Shown: piece by piece, positions 48,101 to 60,100 of the stretch
Position numbering within the stretch: position 1 is the stretch's first letter
Layout of the letters: each line of letters starts with the position of its first letter
Assembly (NCBI GenBank): GCA_002633005.1
Contig: NMRA01000015.1
Location: forward strand, 1,717,766-1,781,765
Direction: 5' to 3'
DNA length: 64,000 nt
Source of the DNA: Phoronis australis
Taxonomy: Eukaryota > Phoronida > Phoronidae
The notes under the pieces: generated by a model
What the model was told of the DNA's origin: nothing
The model's database searches: none
The model's input: only the letters and a program-made list of their open reading frames with translations
Position numbers and translations under genes: made by a program

Positions 48101-51100
48101 TAAAATTCACTGCTGGCTCCAGTAGTCTCAATGTCTGAAAACAGAAGCAGCAACAAATGAGCAGCACCCTTCAGATACCATGGCAGTATTGCACAATACA
48201 TGACTATTAACTGTTCTAGTAATAAACATAAAAGTATAAAAGTGTAGGGCCCTCGACAGCTCGATTTTGGGTCCAAATATCAGCCTCATTCCCCTCTGAA
48301 AAACATTGTATTTCAAGAAACCTATTCAGCTTACAACATTGTATTTGAACAACATGTTCATCGAGTCAGTACGCACTGAACCATACCGCAGCTTTTTATT
48401 GATATTTAAACAGAGACATAAGGGAATCATAAAATTTTTAAAAACAACACAAGTCTTCACCTTTGATGGTCAATAACTTGGTTGTCAGAGCATTAATAAA
48501 AATCTGTGACACAAACCGCGATAGAGAGAAAACAAAAATGCATCATGTCATGCAAATCAACCAGAACACTAACAGAGAAAATGATTTCAAAACTACTAAC
48601 GGACACGAAAGAAAACATTCAATTGAAACAATCTTTCTCGTGACTTAGCACTGCGCAATCATCGAGATCTGAACTAAATTCTAATCCAACCGACACAATT
48701 CCATGCTCACCGACATAAAACTTCATGAGTGCCGACGGGAGGTGTTGACACGCGATAGGATGAGTGAGGGCCATCTCACAGATGGCCTCAGTGTTTCTCT
48801 GAATGGCAGGGTTAATGATGAAGAGCACCTCAATAAGCTTAGCTGTGAGGTAGGGATTGTTGACGTAGTGACTGCTACAGATGAACACTAGCAGGAACGT
48901 GATGATGTCCTGGACACATGGGTCAGTGAGCACTGCTGGCTGGAATCTAAAGAGGATATAACTTAGGTTACGCGATGGAGACGTCAGTTTAAAGAGCGTA
49001 CATGACAGAGGCTAGAGGATACATGTTAGGAATGAAGATCAAATAATTTACAAGTTACAGTAATGAGACATCTTGGTTTTAAGGGATCAAATTTCTCAGA
49101 TCACTTTATAAAAATATTCATAGTAGAACCATTCAAATTAAAAAAATTTAAAACCCCTGGCGAGCTGTGAACTCCGCTGTCAAAAATTAAGACGTCAAGC
49201 TCCTTGGCAAAACCGTCTTTATTTCCGACATGACCTATAAGGATAAAAGTCTTTAAAAGAAAATCCCAGACATGCCTTTGTTGCTAACAGAATTGCAAAC
49301 TTCGTATGAAAACAATTGAGTTTGTGGAAAATTTAACTATCTTTAAGATAAAATCATATTTTAGAAATTTGATTTTGTTAATAAAGGTATCCAATTACCT
49401 TAAACTACCATCATGCCATCCCATAACTGACCCATATATTTGTATAAAACCTTTGATAGTATCAATAGCTCATAAATTTGAAAAAAACATCACTTACTGA
49501 ATAACAAACAGTAAGAAGTCGGCAATGTCCTCCATGTAATACTCCGGCAGGGCAGCGAAAGCTCCAGGTACTTCATTGGGCAATGGCAGATCTGGCCTGG
49601 GAAACAGCAAGCAGTAATGGTCACAAACATACTATCAGCTGTCACATAACTCATAGTCAAGTTATGCTTAGTACGTGACAGTGTAGTTCTCAACAATTTT
49701 AATTGTCAAGAACTAAACACAAAACATTTGAATTTGTGGCTATGTCATTTTAAAATGTCAACAATGAAAATTTCATATGCTGTAGACATTGAGTAGATGT
49801 TAGAGTCAGAGTGAAGGACACCAAAGATAAGCTGCATCAGCCTATCAGCATCAACCACAAGTCATATCTTGCCAAGTGTCTCCACCCCCCAGCATTTTGA
49901 ATAGTTGCCACCAGATGGCAGAGGAACCCTCAGTAACAATGCCCCAAATTATCACCCAGCCTTGAATCACTCAATGCAAGTCTGCTTCATAAAAACAAGG
50001 AACAACTGACAGTCTCCCCGTGGTGGGAATTTCACAAAAATTAGAAGCCTGTCTCAATCAGCAGGTTGACTATAACGTGTAAATGAAGACCACAGATCAC
50101 AGACGTAGGTCTAACCTTGTACTCGAAATCACTCAGAATCATTTTTAATTTGTCCATTCTGGTTTTGTACAAACTCACGATACATACCAGTTATTCTGTG
50201 CTGAAGTATGGATTACGTGGATAACTGACTATCTCTAGTTTGCACTTGATGACCCCAGCACTAAAGTTATAAAGTCGAATCTTTTATAGCAGTTTGTAAG
50301 TGAATCTAGAGGTCATCGAGTACAAACTTGAAATAGAAAGTTGTCCACATAAACCATAATTTACCTAGCACAGAATAATAGACACGTCCTGAGTTTGCAT
50401 AAAAATAGAACATAATTTCAAGTTCAATTTTGGTAGAAAGATTAGACGCTGGGCACTGAAAGCAAAGTAAACTCACAGTTTGTCGGGAGATACAAGTTTC
50501 ATGATGTACTGTACGATATTGGAGTAAAAATGCAGACAACGCCTTAGCAGGGAGTCATCCAGAAGTCCAGCGTCTGCGCACAGTTTGGCCTTGTGAAGTT
50601 TCTGGAACAAATAACATGGCTGCATGACAACCGAGAGGTCACCGGACTGTTGAATCCCAAGCCCCATAGCCCAAGCAAATGGTTCAAAATCCCATCTCCT
50701 CCTTAGTTCTGACATTTTTTGCTCCACTATAAAATGAACTCAACATGAGTGTTTTTGATATTGTTCTTGTCTGTGCGATGGTTTACATGAATTAATAATA
50801 CACGCTTGCATTTTGACATTCAAACTTCAAACTCAAAATATCAAACATAAATTGCAATTTCAACACTAAAAGCTCATATTGTGGTACTCAGGGTTGTAGT
50901 GCACTAAAACGACAAAATTATCCCCAACATTAGGTGTAGAACAGTTACCCAGTAATTTTACCAACAACACTCTTAACTTTTCAATATCAATAAGCATTCT
51001 TCCTTCATTTAATAAATCCTGTATCTAGAACCACACTGGAAATGAATTTTCAAAACTTTCTTGCATGTAACCAACATCACCATAACACTGGATCAGAACA

Positions 51101-54100
51101 CACTTGCTAAAGAGAGAAGCGATGTAAATACAAAATGCTCCCACAGTAAAAGAATATGTATGCCCCAGAAGCCTTTTATAGCACACGAACCTTCTAAAGA
51201 TAATAAACCAACAACGAAGCATTACCAGTCATGATATGATTACCTTCATCTGTGTTTTCCATACTTTCAACACATGTCTGTTACGATTGGCCATTGGGTG
51301 GTCCTTCCACTGCGGCTGGGACTTCTCTAGATCCTCAATGTATCGGTTTAAATCTCTCATTGACCGGATGCGCCGTTGATATTTACGCAGGATGGGTATT
51401 ACGGATAGATGGTGGCAGTAAAGAGTCAAGAAGAAACACTCGGTGGGGAACTTGGGATCTTGCCAAACATGGGACGGATTATTGTCTGCAAGCAATAAGA
51501 AATTAGGATGAAAATAGTGGTGAAGATCGTAGGGAAATTGATTATGAGCAGCCTGGCTGGTTGGTGGATAGCTTATAACGTAATAGAGAAATAACTCGTT
51601 GAATGTACATGATTTAAACATCAAAACAAAATGTCAAACTTTCAGATGAAAATATTTATTACATGGTTAAACTCAAGATATTAAAGCGAAATGTTCAGAA
51701 TTAAAAAATCAACAAACTAGCAGGTTTTTCAAAATTATTACAAATATTGCACTTTTTACTAAAACCATTAAAGTTTGCGAGTACGCACCACAGAAAATGC
51801 TTAAAAAGTCGTATTTTTTCATGTCTGTTGGCATTACTTAGCAATAAAGTGAACCTACTCAGTTGTTGTAACCATTGGTCAGCCTCAAGTGTGGAGAACT
51901 TGAGTCTGGTCTCATCTGCGAGAGAGAGTCTTGAGCGAGGATGGTGGGGGTAAAGCATGTCCACCTGTGGTCAAGTACGTAAGGGGATCAAGTACATAGT
52001 CTATACACACGCATGAATATCCGCATGCACAGTCAACCACTGATCACTCTGGAGAGAAAGCTTATCAAACGCATAAGAACTAGACAGCACTTTGGAGATT
52101 GCGAATGATTAAAGACAACCAAGATGTATTAAAAGGACTTGCAGAACAAAATAAGTAACACTTAAATCTGCACTTTCTTCAACTTACTGTTAAGTGCAGT
52201 GTGACATATGTTAATTAGTGTGACAAATTTTTCTGTCAAAATAGTATCGGTTGAAACTTTAGGATGAATAGGGACTGAATGAGTGTGCTCAAATTCTGGT
52301 AAACTGACCAGCCCTACGATTTTCAGAAGCATTTTTGACTGGTAATTTGTCATGGAAATGGATTAAATGAAGTTCTATCACAGTAAAGGACATTTTACGA
52401 CCAGTTTTGTTGGGAAAAGTTGCTTAGTAGTAACTTTTGTTTTTAAATAGCTACCATCACTAGATTCATGTCCTTGCAACGAGATGTAACCTCTAAAAGC
52501 AAAACATACCTTATCTAAAACAATTTTTGCTGCCAGCTTCTGTAGTATAGTGACAAAGTTGAGCATGAAACCGTCGGCACAGACAAGGCGCTCGTCGGTT
52601 TGCATCTGGGCTCGCTTCGAGTTACACTCTAGCACTTGAGTGACAAAGGTCATGGTCACGTCGCGTGTCGGACCATTCACAAGTAGAGTGTGAATGATCT
52701 TATACATCTCCTCCTGCAAAAAATAACGTGACACATAATTTTAATCTCTTAAATGGGCAACAATGGCCCAACCTATAAGATCTAACAACCACCTGATAAA
52801 TACACAAATGCTTTAATACGGGACACAAACAATTGCCAAAATTGCTATTTTTCAGTTTTTCATTGAGTAAAACTTCAGTAAAAGCTTTTTTTCTAAAATG
52901 ATATTCCATTTGTTTGTCATACTGTGTCCAAAACCGATGCGAGTTTTACCATAGTAGTCAACACTCCCAATTGAACAACAACTTTTCCATCAACACATTT
53001 TGCATTTGATAGCCAAGATTTCTGTTCTTTCAGTAACTATTGTGTTTTTATTATTGGTTACAGCAAGTGCATCATACAAGACCCACACTGTCAACAAGAT
53101 AACAAAGACTGTTTAATACATAAGACAACACCAGCAAGTATTCTCTTACTTAATTCCAACCAGATCATCTCCACATGCGATATTTCAGACAAATAAAGCA
53201 TGACATCATCTTGTAATATTCGACATCAACAACAATCCCTTCCTCGTAAATCGCCTCTTGCAGAGCTATTTTTGATCTTGAAATGTCACAGATTTACACA
53301 TGTTGCCTGGCAGTTCTAAGTGAGTAAGCTCCCGAACGAGACAGTCTTGCCACCTGGTGGCTGTATCATAAACCCACTCCTGCTCCCACACTTACACGGG
53401 CATACTCCAGAGAGTGTTGTACTGCTTGGTTAAATAGACGGCACTGTTCCTGTGTGGGCATAGTGTCCTTTGGGAAGTGCTTGTCTGCAGCCTTGGGCTG
53501 TAATAAGGCAAAGGTCAGAGGTCATAACACTCAATACAACAGTAGCATCATCTTGAGGTTATGTAGGACCTTATGGACAAGTCAGTGAATGTCAGCAATA
53601 CATTTCAACTCGGTAAAGCATATATATTCTGAAAGTTGTAAGCCTCTGGAAATTGATGTTATAACTTTACATCAATCTGCCACTAATTGGATCGCGTGAC
53701 CATGTCATTTTACTAAAGTTTAGTGAAAAGGAAACTTAAAGGCACATTCATAGGAAAACAAAGGTACAAAGAACATGGGTAAATTTCATTAGATACAAAT
53801 ATTAACTAAAAGTAGCTGTTACAGCTTTCGAAATTATCATTTTGGTTTAAGCACCTTTTCTGAGTATTTTCCCAAAAAATCGTACTAGCCCTTCATGCAA
53901 AAGTAAAAACAATTGCTAAGTTTTGGAGAACTGTGCATAAAGTATGGAATCTGAAAGTTTCATATGAATCTGTAAAACAGTTTCTGAGATATGATGTTCC
54001 AAATTTAAGGGTACTACATAACCTTAAGTTACTGAATTTGTGTTTCTTACCATTTTTAGGCTTTGAAATGTTTGGAATAAAAACAAGACAAGATTTTGAT

Positions 54101-57100
54101 AGGTTTTGCAAAGCTTTGATTTTTTCTTTTGAATCGACAAAATAAGTCTGAGAAACATAGAGGGTAATACGATCACGGCTTTTGTGGATTACTGATAACA
54201 CTTTGTTATGATTATTGTTAGATCTAAGATCGTGCTTCATTCTGTTGCGCGACAGTGCTCAGAACAAGTAGGTGTCTGAAAACGTAATATCTACTGTTAC
54301 AAACACTTACACTGTCATCCAAGAAAACAGAGAGACTAAGAAATGGTCCAAGAAGTGAGTTCTTCTGAATCTCCAAGCCAACGGCATCTGTGATTGGCTG
54401 ACTAGTCCAATTGACTTGTTGAATCATCTGTCAACAAAATCACAATACATGTCTAAAGAGTCCTTTATACTGTCATGATAGCCAATCAAGATTCAGAATA
54501 CATATTACAGCATTGCTCAAATGGCATCCATTTTTTATCTAAAAGATTATTCCACAAAATGTGTGACTGCCGTGTAAAATAGTGTCTGAATATGAACAGC
54601 TGCCACAGCTCTTCTAAATTTTCGAATAAAACATATTTTTTGTAACAAAACGTTCACTAAATGTTGGGTATAGGTCATATCAAGATGAAAATGATAATAA
54701 CAGCTTTGATGTCGAAGTTTATATTCACATTACCTACAAACATGACATTTTTGTTGCATTTTTTAACATGTGCAGCTTTCCTGTAAGTTTTCATTTTGTA
54801 GGCATGTCCGCACATGCAAATATGAACATTATTATCAAAAGTGTCATAGTTAACTTAAAGGTCCATTATTATTGATAGTACTTTCCACTTTTCATCACCA
54901 ATGTACTTATCAAGTTATCAAGTTATATAAGAGTCAAGTATTATTGACAATAAATACCAGGTTACATATAGGAGTAGTATTACTAGCAGTATATACAAAG
55001 TAAGATATAGGCCTAATATTACCAACAGTATTTAAAAAGCTAGATATAGGCCTAGTATTACTAACAGTATTTACAAAGTTAGATGTAGGCCTAGTATTAC
55101 TAACAGTATTTAAAAAGTTACATATAGGCCTAGTATTACTAACAGTATTTACAAAGTTAGATATAGGCCTAGTATTACTAACAGTATTTACAAAGTTAGG
55201 TATAGGTCTAGTATTACTAACAGTATTTACAAAGTTACATATAGGTCTAGTATTACTAACAGTACTTACCAAATTACATGTAGGTCTAATATTACTATCT
55301 GCACTTACCAAGTTGCATATAGGTCTAGTATTACTAGCGGTCTTCACTTCACACATCTCCCTGAGCGTACTCAGAGGTAGGCGGAACTCATCAGTGTCCA
55401 GGGACAGGTGCCTGATGTTATGCAGAAGGCCTTGTAAAACGGGGTTGAACACCTGCACAAACACAAGTGAGCAGACTAAACCAATCACGCAATGTTTTAC
55501 AGTTAAGCTGATGAATGATGAATTGTCACAGTAACGATTTTAATAACGCAACGTGTCCATAATTCCAGTTATTTGTCATTCCAGGCAAGAGGGACTGTAA
55601 AGAGGGGTACCCTCGGGTTCTTTTCTGACATTTTAAAGTATCAACAGTGAGTGAATTTTACAAAAATTGCGGTGGTGCATTATGAAGGTTATCACTGCAT
55701 AAGTAGGCCAGAGGTGACGCACATACAAGCAATACTGTAAGGTCAGTGGTTGACAATATTCACCAATTGACATCATTTTTCATATATCGGCATTCTGTGT
55801 CTACGTAGCAGACGACTGACAGAACAAAATTTCTGCAGGAGATAATTATAATCATACGTAGTAGGTTAGAACTTCCTTTGGTAGTCACTTATTTTAACAG
55901 GTTAAGCTTAATTGAAAACTCACAGCCTTAAAACCGTCTTCGTCTTGACTGAGCGTTAAAATCAATTCTTGTAAAAACCCTCGAGGCAATGCACTGCTCA
56001 ATAAGTAGGGCAATAACAATGAGTCGAGGCAGCTAGACCTGAAAGTAATCCAGATCAGTACTATAACATAAAACATAGTTTGGAGCTTCTATCAACTGCC
56101 AAAAAAGACTAATTCAAAATTCAACAACATGAATAACTTTTATCAACCCATCTTGTACTTTGACAATCTACTCAGATGCTAAAAAGACGGATCTTTTTGA
56201 ATTAGCAAGACCCAGTAAATATGGAGTATCCTATTTTCAATCTTTAAGAACTGAAAGCAGTGTCTTATAATCACTGACTGTAAATAAGATTCAAAGTAAC
56301 ATTTTATAACCACAAGTTAGAAAGTTTTCATTAAATTTCTCAAGCTGTACCTTCAAATATTCTTCCTTTCTACCTTTCAACAAAAGCACAAGTCTGAGAC
56401 AAAAGTACCGTTTTACCCATCATGATGGTGAATTCTATTAAACGCAAAAATTACTGTTAAGAACTGTTAGGGTGGCAAAATTCTAATCTCAAAATGGCTT
56501 AGCCACATTTAATTACTAATTGTCTTATTGATTCCCCATCATTCTCAATCATGAAGGAAGACTACTCTGGCACTGAAATCAGCTTCTGCCCAGACATCAA
56601 GATTGTGAATTTGGGTCATTTTGTTTGAATACTTTTGACTTGCATTGTACACAGATACTAACTGTAAACAAGAGGTCACAAACCTTGGGTGAGTAAAAAC
56701 ACCTTGCACAACAAGCGCCACATACGAGACACACTGAGATCGCGCACTAGTCAGCATAGCAGCAAACGAAGGCTCACTGCAACGCTGAAATGGAGTAACA
56801 ATCAAGTTGTATAACTATGGCAAAAAGCATGATATGTTCAGAATATGTGAAAGAGGAAACAGACAAATGTTCATCGCACAAAAACATGAAAAAAAGCCTT
56901 ATGGATAGCCAATGGTTAAAAGAGAATAATTACAGGCAGACTACATTTTGTACCAGACGTGCTCAGGTCGCTCAGGTGGACCAATGAAAGCATTATTATG
57001 CTTACTTAATATATATTTTAAACCGAGCCGAGGGGCTAGAGACCTGACTCAAGGGTCAAGCAGTGTGGCCCACTGGACTCAAACCCATGACCTTGTACAA

Positions 57101-60100
57101 AGGAATTAGACACTTACCTCACTAGCACTAGGCCAAACTGCCTCTGCCTCTTATAACCAGACATCAGACTTTGCTGCTTTGATTGCAACACGAAATTAAA
57201 GCACTTTGAAACAAGTCATGAACTCATTAAAAAACAAACGATTCATAACCCCTTCACAGTCTGCCTTATGGAAGACTTACTTACCCTGGGGGCGCGTTTT
57301 TCCTCATCCAGCACTCTTTCATAACAGTCTAGCAAATAGTTAATCATCACACATTCAGGCTGGCTCTTTGCTTCAACAGGCAGTTTACGTTCGGGTAATT
57401 TTAACTTTGACTTCATCGGACTCGTACTAAAAATCAAAAAGTCATGACAGTATCATAAAGATGAATAGTGCTTGAATGAGAGTGACAACACATAGACGCT
57501 TAAACTTGACAGAGTGATGTAGTCAGGAGTGACCTAGCAATAAAGTTGACATCAAACCATAAAAATCATAGTTGTTAAGGTTACACAGGACCTTATCGAG
57601 AAGTCCGTGAATTTTACCAAATATCTACAAAGCTATAGATTTGAATACAGTAAAAGTGTATATTTTCTAAAAGAATGGAAGCTAGCAGAATTTGATTTTT
57701 ACTTTTTAAGAACCTGACATTAATTGTGTCATGTCATTTTGGTGAAATTTAACAAAAAAGAAATTAAGGTACATTGATAGCCAAACAACGGTATCAAGAA
57801 CATTCCTAAATTTCATTTGATATAAATGTTCAACAAGAAAATTCAAAAACGCTGTCACAGTTTTCTAAATTATCATTTCGTTTTCGTTTTATGCAACTCC
57901 TGAGTTTTTTCATGACTTTCATAAAAGTCCTACATTTTAATGGACGCTCATGAAAAAATAGAGCATTTTGGAGAACAGTGCACCTGGTACAATAATAAGA
58001 ATCACTTGCAGTAAAACATGCACCATTTAGTTTCTCGAATGAAATGTTATTGTGAAAACCAATTATTGCATCATTGTACATTTTCAATGCACACAATAAA
58101 ATAATATGAAACTATTGTTTTTGCTTATTTGCCTTCAAATATATTTGAGATCTGGGTTTAAGAGATGTACTGAACTTTGAGAAATTGCGTGGAACAAGGA
58201 AACAAAAAACAGACAAAGGTTGCCGCTTGTACGAAACAGTCTCAAATAGGGACTCAACCACACTTACTAAATCTTCTGCATGTCTGTCGTCGTTCACTCA
58301 CCAGTGTTTGTTTTTCTAATACGACAAACACAGAGCACCTTATTTCAGTGAAACTGAATAGAGCCTTGCTCCTTAAAGTTTGGGGCATTTGCATGAAAAG
58401 GTCCCTATTTATTTTCAATAATATTGAGAATTTAACGTAGAATTTTCTCTCGATGTGAGTCAAAGCAAAAACTTGACAAAGCAATGAAGACAAAAGAGCG
58501 CTAGAAAACCCAACCCGTGTTTGGACAAGTCTACAAATGCAAGGAAAATTCGAGCAAAATTTGTTGAGTCTCCATTGACGACTGTTTCATGCAATTGCCC
58601 AATGGTGCGCTGATGAGCGTTACTCACCCTGGTGAGGTGCGTTTGGTAGGAGAGGCAGCAGCTGATGCTGATGAAAGATTCCTGAATGGATCGACTTTAG
58701 ACAACTTGAGCAGCATTAATACTTCAACTAGTATCTGGTTGATAAGGTCTCCACAGTCTGGGACAACTAAAAAAATACAGTACAGTAAAATAGAGTCCAT
58801 CCTCCGTCAAAAGGTAACTTATTAATACTTCAACTAGTATCTGGTTGATAAGGTCTCCACAGTCTGGGACAACTAAAAAAATACAGTACAGTAAAATAGA
58901 GTCCATCCTCCGTCAAAAGGTAACTAAACTTTTGATTTAGACCACTACCTACCACAAAACTGGTACACGCTTGTTCCTGCAAGGGATTTCTAACCGCGGC
59001 ATTGACTGACAGTTTGTTATTGATTGAGACATGACTCCAGTTTTTATGTGCAAAGCATGGTATCGCTGGGCTCAACATAGCAAATACTTTGTCAGTTAGC
59101 CAGTTAATGCAAAGTTGAGAGTTAATGGTTGCTACTCTTTCTACTGAGAAATCAAGAATTTTCAAGACAAGTTTTACTTGTTTCAAAAAAACCTTGGTCA
59201 AGTGAACAACTTCACTGTCATTTATTCATTATTAAAACGATGATTGAATGAAGATGTACTTTATCAATTCAACCAGTGTTTTGAGTGGACATTCAAAAAC
59301 AACAAGGCTACTAAATTCCCTGTGTCAATGGCACTTTGACACGTAGAACACCAAAATAGATTACGCTCCTACCTGATTCAGGTTTACAGGTGTCAGCCAG
59401 GTCAGGTAAAAACACTGTGTCGTCATTGGGCGTCGTCCATGAGACGCAGAACACACGATTGACGGCCAAATTCACGTGTTCAGCACTCGCAGGCTCACTA
59501 CAACTGTCCTGCAACCAAACGCATTATGGGTCAATACTTAGTGAACAAAGTAAAATAAACAAATGTTGGATTAGACACTGTTTTCTAATGGTGTGTCTTG
59601 CCTTCTTTGATATTTTGAATTCATTAAAATAAAGCGACTTAAACACCCCAGTCTGTGCACGATTGTGCTGTGTACAACAAGCAATGTTCAGGCGACATAT
59701 CTGACTAGTTGAACACCTTAAACTAATTCTATCTCAGATATAAGCTGTAGACTTTAGGCACCTGCAGTGTGGCTTTACCCATAACACCAAATGTATAAGA
59801 AACAACAAAGAGCATACAAGTGTGACACTTACTTTCTTTTTCCTCTTACTATCCTGCTCTTCTATATCCATGGTTTCTATGCCCGAGTCAGTGTCTACTT
59901 GGGACTGAGCACTGTAAACAGAGAGAATCACCATCAGCACAAATCTACATCAAATTAAGCATTCATGTATCAGAAATCAACAGTTAATGAAGATGACAAG
60001 TTTTTCTTTGTTAGAACTTCTCTGTGTACAACGTTATGACAATACCAAAGTTGCACCTGGCGAGCTGAGTAAAATCAGAGATTGCCAATTCCAAGTTAAG

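Noticed and set aside
50602-50727. Longer start of UBE4B exon 16 ([12 protein letters not shown]...)
   Set aside because: A TTGTTCCAG acceptor at 50601/50602 gives the right phase and joins KTQMK to [12 protein letters not shown], as in vertebrate UBE4B. The extra residues have no counterpart and the outer acceptor breaks the frame with exon 15.
54940-55345. 39-bp array read as a CRISPR-like or satellite array
   Set aside because: The units have no spacers and the array is continuous with a UBE4B exon. It is an animal tandem repeat.
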